A stretch of 37,323 bases of DNA from Gammaproteobacteria bacterium (lineage in GTDB: Bacteria; Pseudomonadota; Gammaproteobacteria; Xanthomonadales; Wenzhouxiangellaceae). Under the pieces are notes generated by a model. That model searched no databases, had not been told where the DNA came from, and was given only the letters and a program-made list of their open reading frames with translations. Of this stretch, positions 8,623 through 16,842 are shown one piece after another (positions within the stretch are counted from its first letter, which is position 1; each line of letters opens with the position of its first letter). Made by a program: the position numbers and the translations under genes. The stretch lies in the NCBI GenBank assembly GCA_009908385.1, contig JAAAPE010000004.1:66322-103644 (forward strand). Reading direction: 5' to 3'.

Positions 8623-9337
8623 CGCCGTACCCCGCGTCGTCACTGATGGCCTCGGCCACCACTCGGGCCAGTTCCCCTGCCAGCCGGGGCCAGTCGCTGC
8701 GGTCGACCAGGGCCTGGCTGATTTCCAGCTCGAGCGTCAGCAGCCGGTCCGCGCCGAAGCGGCGCCGATGCTGCTGCCCGATGCCGTTCGCGGTCCCGAG
8801 GTAGGGCTGGTTCATGCGCGTGGCCAGGTCCGGGAACCGCTCTTTCAGTCGCCTCGAGAGTTCGCGCGCGAAGTGTCGTTCAACCGATCGCGCCGGATCG
8901 TAGAGCAGCCCGAGGTCGAACCGGCGCTCCCGGCCGTCGAGCACCGGCGTGAAACTGTGACAGGCGATGTGGACGAGCCGGCCCGGGGCGGACTCGATGC
9001 ATGACGCGAAGGCCCGCCAGTGGGGCAGCCACCACTCTCGCTCGATCAGGTCGCGCTCCCGCCGCGGCAACGACCGGGTCCATTCGGAGAAGCGTCGCGG
9101 ATGCCCGGCGGAGCGGTTCAGGTCGATGAGCAGCCGGGTGGCCGATCCGGCCAGCAGCGGCGCTTCCAGTGCAGCCGCAAGCGCCCGGGCCACGTCCAGC
9201 GCGCCGGGATCCCAGCCGCGGTGGCCGGCGAGAACGGCTTCGCTTCCTGCGAAGAGCGATCGCCATCGGGCCGGCACGGCATTCGAGGCGTGCTCGCAGG
9301 TGATCAGGGCCGGAACAGTCGATTTCGATCGAGACAT
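8603..9337 (-). CDS. N-formylglutamate amidohydrolase-like zinc hydrolase
   Basis: This 244-residue protein belongs to the N-formylglutamate amidohydrolase (HutG-type) fold. Family segments seen are ITCEHASNAVP near residue 12, HRGWDPGALDVA, the HSFTPVLDGRERRFDLG block and LLYDP. These supply the metal-binding and catalytic histidine and glutamate residues. It is not in a histidine-degradation context. It is the last gene of the peptidase/RimK/GCS2 operon, and its start lies 34 nt inside the GCS2 gene. It is therefore more likely to hydrolyse an amide or formyl bond in that pathway's product than N-formylglutamate. That assignment is an inference from context; the substrate is unknown. Confidence 0.88.
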   Translation of the reverse strand: MSRSKSTVPALITCEHASNAVPARWRSLFAGSEAVLAGHRGWDPGALDVARALAAALEAPLLAGSATRLLIDLNRSAGHPRRFSEWTRSLPRRERDLIEREWWLPHWRAFASCIESAPGRLVHIACHSFTPVLDGRERRFDLGLLYDPARSVERHFARELSRRLKERFPDLATRMNQPYLGTANGIGQQHRRRFGADRLLTLELEISQALVDRSDWPRLAGELARVVAEAISDDAGYGVSCASA

Positions 9338-10551
9338 TCGGCGAGTTCCCGGTAGCAGTCGACGACGGCCGGACGAGACGGTGACTCGCCAAGTCGCCGG
9401 CGCAGGGCCTCGGCCACCGTGCCGCGATCGGCCATGGCCGAGAGCACCGCGGCACTCTCCGCCGACACGTCGAGCTTCGAAAGCAGCTCGAGCCAGACCG
9501 CCCGACCCTCGCGATCGATATCGGCCCGGCCGGTCAGCAGTGACAACCAGGGCGAATGGTCGAAGCGCACCGCGCTGCCCAACCTGGCCGCCTCGAAAAG
9601 CTGGCCGGCGAGCGCGCGCGTCGACAGCGCCTGGCCGTGCTCCAGCGCTTCATCCGAATGGTAGAGGCGGCGCACCAGCGCGACCACGGCCTCGGCAATC
9701 GCGAGATCGGCCGCCGGGCATTCCTGGATGTCGATGATGCGGACCTCGATCGTCTGGCGCTCGAACCGGGCGATCGCGCCCCGGGAGTTGAGCCAGTCGT
9801 CGGCCAGGATATCGTCCGGGTCGTGCGGCCGGATGGCCCGGTACATCGGTTCGAGGATGCGCGCCCGGTAATCGTCGATCGATGCGACCGCTTCCGGAAC
9901 CACCGCTCCGGCGATCTCCGGAATCCGCCGCTGGTTGTCCCGGTAGAACTTCAGACGGCCGTCCATCCAGCCCGACCACGCCGCCTCGACCATCGGAGAA
10001 GCCGCCGAGAGAGCCGGGATCAGCGGCAGGACCAGCCGGATGGCGGCATGCAGCCGGCGAAACTCCTCATCGTCGAAGAACGGCAGGTTGATGTGCATCG
10101 ACTGGAGGTTGGACCAGCCATGGCCGCGGCAGGCGAAAATCCGGTCGTAGGCGGCATAGATCTCGTTCTGGCCGTGCGGCCACAGCCGCGTTTCCGCGGC
10201 CGGATCGAACAGCGGATGCATGGCGGTAGGCAGGAGCATGGCGCCCATCGGGGAGAGCTGGACGTTGATGTCCCGCACGCTCTCGATGAACGCCTGGTCC
10301 AGCCCCGGCAGCGAGCCGGCCGGGCCGTTGGTCTTGAGCTCCACGACGTGCAGCACGAGCTCGTTCGACCAGGCCAGGCCGCCCCGCGTCACTTCATTGA
10401 CGATGCCGCCGGCCTGCAGCGCCAGCAGGCGATCGGCCATCGGCGCGACCGACAGCGACTCTCGGTCGACGATCATGTACTCGAGCTCGATCCCGTAGCC
10501 GGCGAAGGCATGCAGGTGGGGCTGTGGGGTGATGGGGTCGATGGTCGGCAT
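9304..10551 (-). CDS. GCS2-family carboxylate-amine ligase (glutamate-cysteine ligase-like)
   Basis: This 415-residue protein starts MPTIDPITPQPHLHAFAGYG at 10551 and then has IELEYMIVDRES, the beginning of the glutamine-synthetase-like GCS2 fold. Further blocks fit the ATP- and metal-binding core of that family: SNELVLHVVELKTNGP, MHINLPFFDDEEFRRLHAAI, and EVRIIDIQECPAADLAIAEA. Enzymes of this type join an amino acid carboxylate (often glutamate gamma-carboxyl) to an amine. It is annotated in many genomes as glutamate-cysteine ligase, but in this context cysteine as the acceptor is not established. It begins 5 nt after the ATP-grasp stop and overlaps the next gene by 34 nt, so expression is coupled. 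Confidence 0.9.
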   Translation of the reverse strand: MPTIDPITPQPHLHAFAGYGIELEYMIVDRESLSVAPMADRLLALQAGGIVNEVTRGGLAWSNELVLHVVELKTNGPAGSLPGLDQAFIESVRDINVQLSPMGAMLLPTAMHPLFDPAAETRLWPHGQNEIYAAYDRIFACRGHGWSNLQSMHINLPFFDDEEFRRLHAAIRLVLPLIPALSAASPMVEAAWSGWMDGRLKFYRDNQRRIPEIAGAVVPEAVASIDDYRARILEPMYRAIRPHDPDDILADDWLNSRGAIARFERQTIEVRIIDIQECPAADLAIAEAVVALVRRLYHSDEALEHGQALSTRALAGQLFEAARLGSAVRFDHSPWLSLLTGRADIDREGRAVWLELLSKLDVSAESAAVLSAMADRGTVAEALRRRLGESPSRPAVVDCYRELAECLDRNRLFRP

Positions 10552-10556
10552 CTTGG

Positions 10557-12029
10557 CTACCGGGAGGCGGCGCGACCGAGCTTGTGTTCGGTCACTCGTT
10601 TGAACAGGACGCCCATGATGTCGCGATAGAGCGCGTCCCTGAGAACCGCGTCTTCGCAACCGGCGTCGATCGACGGATTGTCGTTGATCTCGATGACGAG
10701 CACGCGTCCGTCGATCTCCTTGAGGTCCACGCCGTAGAGTCCGTTGCCGATCAGTCCGGCGGCCTTGACGGCCGTCTGGACGACGGACTCGGGCGCTTCC
10801 CCGACGGAAATCGTGTCCGCCAGGCCCTCGTCGCCGCTGCCCTGTTCGTGATTGATGATCTGCCAGTGGCCACGTGCCATGTGATAACGGCAGACGTACA
10901 GCGCCCGTCCGTCGATCACGCCCACGCGCCAGTCGAAGGACGTGGGGAGGTACTCCTGCGCGACGATCAATTCGCTGTGGCGAAGCATCTGGCGAACGGT
11001 TCTGGCCAGCGACTCGGAGTCCTCGATTCGCACGACCCCCAGGGAGAAGGCGCTGTCGGGCTGCTTGAGCACCACCGGCAGGCCGAGGCGTGCCTCGATC
11101 TCGTCGGCGTTCTCGCGATGCACCAGCAGCGTGCGCGGGGCGGCGATACCGTGACGCTGGAGCAGCTCGGCCAGGTAGACCTTGTTCGTGCACTTCAGGA
11201 TGGAATCGGGATCGTCGATGACCACGAGACCCTCGGCCGCCGCCTTGCGCGCGAAGCGGTAGGTGTGGTGGTTCACCGCGGTGGTTTCGCGGATGAACAA
11301 GGCATCGAACTCGGCCAGGCGTCCGATCTCGTCGGAGCCCAGTCGCTCGACGTGGAAGCCGACCGCCTCACCGGCGCGCTCGAAACGCGCCAGCGCCCGC
11401 TCGTCGGAAGGCGGATGGTCTTCCTCGGAATTGACCAGCATCGCCAGGTCGAAGCGCGAGACCTTCGAGCGGCCCGCCCGCGGACGCTTGCCCGAGAAGT
11501 AGCGGCCGGCGGCTTCGCGCACGAAATCGAGATGCGCTTCGGGAATGTCGCTGAACGAAACCGGCGCGATGCGCCTGAGTGCCCAGCCCTCGGCCAGGCG
11601 CTGGAAGCGCGCGCGCAGCAGCGGGGCCGGGAACAGGTTGAAAAGCGCCCTCGACAGCCGGTCGTGACGCCGCGCCAGGTTTCGCCCGAAGTAGATCGAG
11701 AGCGTGAACTCGTCGGACTGGAGCGGCCTGAGGCTGGTTTCGATCAGGCGCGCCAGCTCCGCGCCGGTCATCCGGACGATGTTCGGCGCCCGGAAATCCT
11801 GGAGCGTCGCGACCGACGGAAGGGGCTTGTGACCCCGCGCCGCCGCCAGCAGGGAAACGTAGTAACCGTTGGACTGGTAGCCGTAGCTTCGGCACAGGTT
11901 GTAAACGCGTGTCGAACGCCGCTCCGACCAGCCCGGATCGGTCAGGTAGTCCCGCGCGAGCACGCGCTCGACGCCCTCGATGTCGAGGGGCCAGTCTTCC
12001 AGGCGGCTGACGACGATCAGTTGCTGCAT
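10557..12029 (-). CDS. RLAN-domain RimK-type ATP-grasp ligase
   Basis: This 490-residue protein has an N-terminal RLAN (RimK-like ATP-grasp N-terminal) domain, roughly residues 1-150, opening MQQLIVVSRLEDWPLDIEGV. A pre-ATP-grasp and ATP-grasp domain follows from about 200 to the end. ATP-grasp signatures are ILKCTNKVYLAELL, LPVVLKQPDSAFSLGV (nucleotide lysine), EYLPTSFDWRVGVI and LVIEINDNPSID (metal ligands). ATP-grasp ligases form acyl-phosphate intermediates to make peptide bonds; RimK adds glutamate to a C-terminus. RLAN proteins are known from comparative genomics to neighbour papain-like peptidases and GCS2 ligases, as here. It overlaps the peptidase gene by 13 nt. The substrate is unknown. 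Confidence 0.92.
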   Translation of the reverse strand: MQQLIVVSRLEDWPLDIEGVERVLARDYLTDPGWSERRSTRVYNLCRSYGYQSNGYYVSLLAAARGHKPLPSVATLQDFRAPNIVRMTGAELARLIETSLRPLQSDEFTLSIYFGRNLARRHDRLSRALFNLFPAPLLRARFQRLAEGWALRRIAPVSFSDIPEAHLDFVREAAGRYFSGKRPRAGRSKVSRFDLAMLVNSEEDHPPSDERALARFERAGEAVGFHVERLGSDEIGRLAEFDALFIRETTAVNHHTYRFARKAAAEGLVVIDDPDSILKCTNKVYLAELLQRHGIAAPRTLLVHRENADEIEARLGLPVVLKQPDSAFSLGVVRIEDSESLARTVRQMLRHSELIVAQEYLPTSFDWRVGVIDGRALYVCRYHMARGHWQIINHEQGSGDEGLADTISVGEAPESVVQTAVKAAGLIGNGLYGVDLKEIDGRVLVIEINDNPSIDAGCEDAVLRDALYRDIMGVLFKRVTEHKLGRAASR

Positions 12030-12727
12030 GGTCGGATCACGAGCAGGTTGGCGTCATAGGTCAGGGCCCCGAGCAGGATAGCGCCGATGACCCGATCGAT
12101 GTGGACGCTGTAGACCTGGCTGCCCTGGGGATTCGGGCTGGTCGGGTCGGCGATGATCACTTCGCGGGTTTCAGGGCGATAGCCGGCGAGCACCACGAAG
12201 TGACCGACCGGCTCTCCCCGGATGTCGTCGTCGGCGTCGTCCGGCCCCCATTCGCGGGCGCCGCGGTAGAGATAGGTCGCGCTCAGGCCCGTCAGCACGG
12301 GGTGGCCATCGGCCAGCAATCGCCTCAGCAAGGCGCGATTGAGATCGTCGAAGCGGATGCGCCCCCCGGAATCCAGGTACTCCAGGTAGCCATCCGTGGC
12401 CACCGAGAGCTTCTCGCGTTGCTTGAAAGCGGCCTGTCGGCGCAGTCGCTCGGCCAGGTCGACGCCGGCAACGGTGAACCAGGTCGGATCGAAGACTTCC
12501 AGGTTCCAGGTGTGGATGAGGGCCCGGTAGCCCCGGGCCAGGGCATGGTTGGCCAGGAACACGTCGAGCGTGCCGCCGTGATCGAGGCGGTGGATCTCCT
12601 CGACCACCTGCTCCAGGGGAATCGCATCGCCGAAATGGCGATAGACGGCGTGCAGGCAGGTCGGCCCGCAGGTCGTGGTATCGGGCTGGACCTCGATCGA
12701 CATCGGGCGGGAACGGGCAAGGGGCAT
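12017..12727 (-). CDS. Papain-like C39-family peptidase
   Basis: With the ATG at 12727 this is a 236-residue cytosolic peptidase (no signal peptide). The catalytic triad of the papain-like C39 fold can be placed as Cys20 (TTTCGPTCLHAVYRHFGD region), His176 (VGHFVVLAGY) and Asp194 (IIADPTSPNP). An alternative ATG at 12703 (MSIEVQPD) would remove eight residues and is equally possible; upstream codons to 12805 are not conserved-looking. It is first in the four-gene minus-strand operon. In many genomes the homologue is fused to a GNAT acetyltransferase; no GNAT part is present here. It may trim or transfer the peptide made by the neighbouring ligases. Confidence 0.88.
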   Translation of the reverse strand: MPLARSRPMSIEVQPDTTTCGPTCLHAVYRHFGDAIPLEQVVEEIHRLDHGGTLDVFLANHALARGYRALIHTWNLEVFDPTWFTVAGVDLAERLRRQAAFKQREKLSVATDGYLEYLDSGGRIRFDDLNRALLRRLLADGHPVLTGLSATYLYRGAREWGPDDADDDIRGEPVGHFVVLAGYRPETREVIIADPTSPNPQGSQVYSVHIDRVIGAILLGALTYDANLLVIRPCSN

Positions 12728-12772
12728 GACGGGCCATCCGGCGGCAGGGACGCGTGAAGCGACGCAACTTAG

Positions 12773-12801
12773 ATTATCGCCGGGATCGCCGGTTCCCGGC
12801 G
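12773..12801 (-). promoter_or_regulatory. Candidate promoter -10 and adjoining operator for the peptidase/ligase operon
   Basis: On the minus strand GATAAT (complement of 12773-12778) is a 5-of-6 -10 box, about 40 nt before the peptidase ATG. Directly upstream is an exact 8-bp inverted repeat, CGCCGGGA at 12778-12785 against TCCCGGCG at 12794-12801, with an 8-nt centre. It covers the position of the -35 element, which is otherwise poor. A repressor or activator site there is plausible. The same gap also serves the divergent TraB-family gene. Confidence 0.4.
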
Positions 12802-12858
12802 GCAAAAAATAATGCCTGATCAGCTAAACTGCGCGATTGCGATTGCCCGACTGCTCCG

Positions 12859-14064
12859 ATGACCTCCGAACAACAGGAACTCTTCGGCGAGGAACCCGTC
12901 CGCCACATCGCGCGTGACGGCGTGGACTACGCCCTGCTCGGAACCGCCCATGTCTCACGCACCAGCGCCGAAGCGGTGGAACGACTGATCGACAGCGGCC
13001 ACTACGACGCCGTGGCGATCGAGCTCTGCGCACCACGCTACCAGACACTCACGGAGAGGGATGCCTGGCGCAACATGGATCTCTTCCAGGTGATCCGCCA
13101 GGGCAAGGCCGGCATGATGATGGCCTCGCTCGCGCTTTCCGCCTACCAGCGGCGGATCGCCGAGCAGTTCGGGATCGAACCCGGTGCGGAGATGAAAACG
13201 GCCATCGAGGCCGCCCGCCGCGCCAACGTCCCGGTGCAGCTGATCGACCGCGACATCGGCATCACGCTTCGCCGGGCATCGCGCGGGCTGTCGTGGTGGA
13301 AGCGCTGGCTGATGCTCAACGGCCTGGTCATGTCCATGTTCTCCCGCCAGGAGATCAGCGAGGAAGACATCGAGCGTCTCAAGCAGGGCGACCTGCTGAC
13401 CGAGACATTCAGCGAGTTCTCCGAGACCGCGCCCGAACTGTTCGAGTCGCTCATCGCCGAGCGCGACCGCTTCATGGCGGCACGGCTGAGGCAGGAAAAC
13501 GAGGACGCCGCGCCGCGCAAGGTGCTTGCCGTGCTCGGCGCCGGTCACCTGGAGGGCACGGCGGCCGCCCTCGAACGCGAAGACGACCCGGCCGATTCGG
13601 TCGAGTCCCTCAACGCCATGCCGCCGCCGTCGCGATTCCTGAAGCTTCTGCCCTGGCTGATCCTCGCCCTCGTGGCCACCGGATTCTTCATCGGCTTCAC
13701 CCGCTCCCCGGAACTCGGCTGGGCGCTGGTGACGACCTGGGTGGTGATCAACGGCACGCTCTCCGCCCTCGGCGCCCTGATCGCGGGCGGACACCCCCTG
13801 ACCGTGGGCACGGCCCTGGTGGCGGCACCCCTGACCTCGCTCAATCCCACGATCGGCGCGGGAATGGTGACCGGGGCGGTCGAGGCGAGCCTGCGCAAGC
13901 CCCGCGTGGGCGATTTCGAGACCCTGCGCGACGACGTGGTCGAGCTGTCGGGCTGGTGGAAGAACCGGGTCTCGCGCGTGCTCCTGGTCTTCTTCCTCTC
14001 GAACCTTGGCTCGGCGATCGGCACCTGGGTGGCCGGATTCCGGATGGTGCAGCAGCTTTTCTGA
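12859..14064 (+). CDS. TraB/PrgY-family membrane protein
   Basis: This 401-residue protein has a soluble N-terminal TraB domain with the two signature motifs: GTAHVS at residues 28-33 and GAGHLEG near residue 230. A conserved AIELCAPRYQTL block lies in between. The C-terminal third (about 255-401) is hydrophobic with several transmembrane segments (LLPWLILALVATGFFIGF, ALVTTWVVINGTLSALGAL, LLVFFLSNLGSAIGTWVAGF). The fold resembles TIKI/erythromycin-esterase-like metalloproteases. In enterococci the relative TraB shuts down sex pheromone, but the role in Gram-negative bacteria is unknown. It is divergent from the peptidase/ligase operon. No clear ribosome site precedes the ATG. Confidence 0.88.
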   Translation: MTSEQQELFGEEPVRHIARDGVDYALLGTAHVSRTSAEAVERLIDSGHYDAVAIELCAPRYQTLTERDAWRNMDLFQVIRQGKAGMMMASLALSAYQRRIAEQFGIEPGAEMKTAIEAARRANVPVQLIDRDIGITLRRASRGLSWWKRWLMLNGLVMSMFSRQEISEEDIERLKQGDLLTETFSEFSETAPELFESLIAERDRFMAARLRQENEDAAPRKVLAVLGAGHLEGTAAALEREDDPADSVESLNAMPPPSRFLKLLPWLILALVATGFFIGFTRSPELGWALVTTWVVINGTLSALGALIAGGHPLTVGTALVAAPLTSLNPTIGAGMVTGAVEASLRKPRVGDFETLRDDVVELSGWWKNRVSRVLLVFFLSNLGSAIGTWVAGFRMVQQLF

Positions 14065-14140
14065 CCGGGGCCGCCCGCCGGCCGGGGCAAACTCGACGTC
14101 CCGGAGCGACCAGCGGGGTTCTGTCGCCCGCTTCCATCCC

Positions 14141-14146
14141 TATAAT
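14141..14146 (+). promoter_or_regulatory. Consensus -10 box for the DUF349-nhaC transcript
   Basis: A perfect TATAAT lies 32 nt before the ATG of the DUF349 gene, predicting a transcript start near 14153 and a leader of about 26 nt. No -35 match better than TT at the first two positions is seen at 16-17 nt spacing. Confidence 0.55.
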
Positions 14147-14178
14147 ACGGGCTAAGCACTTCATCGGCGCTATCGCTC

Positions 14179-16842
14179 ATGAGCATCAAGGAACGACTCT
14201 TCGGCAAGCCCTGGCAGCACAAGGATCCCGCCGCTCGCGCCCGGGCCGTCGCAGAGAGCGACGATCCCGAACTGCGCGGCGAGCTGGGCCGCATGGCCGA
14301 ACACGACGAGTCGGCCGAGGTCCGCCTGGCCGCACTCCGGCGGATCAACACCGAGCCGTTCTGGCTCGATGCCCGGCTGCGGGAATCCGATGCGGATATC
14401 CTCCGGGCCGCCGATGAGCACCTGGTCAAGGCGGTCATGCAGAAACCGAACGACGACCTGGTCAAGGAACGCCTGGAATGGTTTCGCCGCATCGACGACG
14501 CCGATTTCGTGCGGCGCGTGGCGACCCATGCGCCCGATCGCGCCATGCGGGAGGAGGCGCTGGCCCGCGTCGATTCGCCGGGATTTCTCGGCGACCGTGT
14601 CGTCGAGGAGCCCGACGAAGCCCTGGCTCTGTCCCTGGTAGCGCGCATCGATCAGACCTCGACGCTGGAGCGAATCGCCGGCGTCCTGCGCCGCAAGAGC
14701 AAGCGACGGGCGCAGGCGGTCGAGGACCAGCTGCATGCCCTGCAGGCCGCGCGCGGCGAATACGACGCCGCGGGTGAGTCCGCCTCGCGCCTGATCGAAC
14801 GCGCGGAGCGCCTCGCTCGCGGACAGTTCGAAGGTTCCCGGCAGGATGAATACGAAGCGCTCGAGCGCCTCTGGGAGCAGCTGGAGTCACCCTCCGAATC
14901 CAGGACTCGCCGCTTCCGTGGCGCGATGGACATCGTGCGTCGTTCGCTCGAAGTACCAGCGCGACCGGCCGCGAAGCAGGCGCCGGAAGCACCGGCGTCG
15001 GAAGCGACCGACGCCGACCGGGCCCTGGCCGGGATCGTGTCCCGGCTCGAGCGCCTCGGCGACCCGGCTGCGGTCGACACCGAGCTCGCCGGAGCGCTGC
15101 TGGCGGAATTCGATCGCGCCTGGGAAGCCCTCGAACATCCGCGAGACGCCGAGGAAACCCTGCGCGAGCGCGCGCTGCCGATTCTCAGGGCCCTGCAGAA
15201 GCGACGGCAGAAATCCGGCGCGCCGCCGGCCCGTTCGCCATCCGATGCCACCGACTGGCAGGCCGACCTCGATGCCGCCGCGGGTCTGCTCGAGGCCGGA
15301 GAAATCGTCAAGGCGCAGGCCGAATTGCGCACGCTGCGCAGCCGCCTCGACAGACTGCCGCCCCGTCAGCGCCCGCGCGAAGCCAATGGTCGCCTGGGAC
15401 GGCTCGAAGGCCGCCTGCGCGAAATGCGCAACTGGGAGCACTGGTCCAACAATCAGCACCGCGACGAACTGATCGAGCGCGTCGAGCAACTGGCCGAATC
15501 CGGGCAGCACCCGGACGCCATTACCGCGGCCCTGAAGGAAGCACGCGGCGAGTGGCAGCGTCTCGAATCGCTCGAGGCCCTACCCGGCGACAAGCGTCAG
15601 CATGCCGCGCCGGGCGCCCAGTGGCGCCGGTTCCAGGCCGCCTGCCAGCAGGCCTTCGAACAGGCGCAGCCCTTCTTCGAGAAACGCCACGAAGTCCAGG
15701 GCGAGAATCTTCAGCAACTCGAGGCTTTCCTGGATCGCGGTCGTTCGGTCGCTGAAGCCGAAGACAGCGGCATCGAGACCCTCAAGGATTTCATGCGCAA
15801 GTCCCGTCAGGCGATTCGCCGGCTCGACGACCTGCCGCCGAAATCCCGCGGGCGCGCCGCGGCGGGGCTGCGCGAGCTGATGGACCGGCTGTCGAAACGG
15901 CTCGACGATGCCTTCGAGCAGATCGAGAACGCCAAGCGAAGACTCGTTCGCGAAGCCCAGGCACTGCAGCACGAGTCGGACCTGAAGTCCGCCATCGACC
16001 AGGCCAAGGCCCTTCAGGCGCGCTGGCAGAAGGCCGGTACCGGAAGGCGACGGATCGAGCAGGCGCTATGGAAGGAGTTCCGGGCGCCGATCGACCCACT
16101 CTTCGAGAAGCTGCGCGGCGAGAGCGAGCAGCGCCGCGAAGAACAAGAGGCTGAGCTGGCAGGCCTGCGCGAACTGGTCGACCAGGCCGAGGCGCTCGCC
16201 CGCCTCGACGACGGCGAACTCGAGCAGGCCGAAGGCCGGATGAAGGCCATCCGCTCCGACTGGGAGGCGGCCGGACGCCGGCCGGGCCAGCTCGCGGAAC
16301 GCTTCGAGCGGGCTGAACGCGCTTTGCGCAAACGCCTGGATGATCGCCGCCGGGCCGAGCGCAAGCGCGAACTGGAACGCGTCGAGGCGCTGGCCGAAAG
16401 CGTCCAGGCGGCCTGGCAGGCACGCCAGGCCGGCGAAACACCCTCGGTGGAGATGGATGAAGCGCCATCCGGCGACGAGCTCTCTCAGGCGCTGCAAGCC
16501 GCCGCCCGGGCGCTGTCCGACCCTGCCACCGACGATGCGCGCCTGGCCGAGCAGGTCGAAGAGAACGGGGCCACGGCAGGCCGGATACTCATCGAGATGG
16601 AATTCCTCGCCGGCCTGGAGTCCCCGGCCGAAGACCGCAAGGCGCGCATGAACTTCCAGGTCGAACGGCTCGCGCAGCGCATGAGCGAGCGCGGCGATGC
16701 GCCGGGCCTGGCCGAGGAGCTGGCAGAACTGCGCCGTCGTTGGTACAGCAGCTTTCCGCACCCCGCCGACCGCCACCCGGACATGGCAAAGCGCTTCCGG
16801 AAGTGCCAGAATGTGCTCGAGTCGATGTCGGGGACACAATGA
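14179..16842 (+). CDS. Large DUF349 coiled-coil protein
   Basis: This 887-residue, highly charged, Arg/Glu/Ala-rich protein is predicted to be mostly helical. Residues 1-180 look like HEAT-type helical pairs (short repeats such as RAVAESDDPELRGELGRMAE). The remainder holds several DUF349 units, each a helical hairpin with Trp-containing segments of the type ARWQKAGTGRRRIEQALWKE and RSDWEAAGRRPGQLAERFER. There is no signal peptide or membrane segment, so it is cytosolic. The biochemical function of DUF349 proteins is not established. Its TGA overlaps the ATG of the following antiporter (ATGA), so the two are co-translated. It has its own consensus -10 box upstream. Confidence 0.9.
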   Translation: MSIKERLFGKPWQHKDPAARARAVAESDDPELRGELGRMAEHDESAEVRLAALRRINTEPFWLDARLRESDADILRAADEHLVKAVMQKPNDDLVKERLEWFRRIDDADFVRRVATHAPDRAMREEALARVDSPGFLGDRVVEEPDEALALSLVARIDQTSTLERIAGVLRRKSKRRAQAVEDQLHALQAARGEYDAAGESASRLIERAERLARGQFEGSRQDEYEALERLWEQLESPSESRTRRFRGAMDIVRRSLEVPARPAAKQAPEAPASEATDADRALAGIVSRLERLGDPAAVDTELAGALLAEFDRAWEALEHPRDAEETLRERALPILRALQKRRQKSGAPPARSPSDATDWQADLDAAAGLLEAGEIVKAQAELRTLRSRLDRLPPRQRPREANGRLGRLEGRLREMRNWEHWSNNQHRDELIERVEQLAESGQHPDAITAALKEARGEWQRLESLEALPGDKRQHAAPGAQWRRFQAACQQAFEQAQPFFEKRHEVQGENLQQLEAFLDRGRSVAEAEDSGIETLKDFMRKSRQAIRRLDDLPPKSRGRAAAGLRELMDRLSKRLDDAFEQIENAKRRLVREAQALQHESDLKSAIDQAKALQARWQKAGTGRRRIEQALWKEFRAPIDPLFEKLRGESEQRREEQEAELAGLRELVDQAEALARLDDGELEQAEGRMKAIRSDWEAAGRRPGQLAERFERAERALRKRLDDRRRAERKRELERVEALAESVQAAWQARQAGETPSVEMDEAPSGDELSQALQAAARALSDPATDDARLAEQVEENGATAGRILIEMEFLAGLESPAEDRKARMNFQVERLAQRMSERGDAPGLAEELAELRRRWYSSFPHPADRHPDMAKRFRKCQNVLESMSGTQ

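Noticed and set aside
10584-12059. 491-codon plus-strand open frame opposite the ATP-grasp gene
   Set aside because: No motifs; the minus-strand ATP-grasp signatures are clear.
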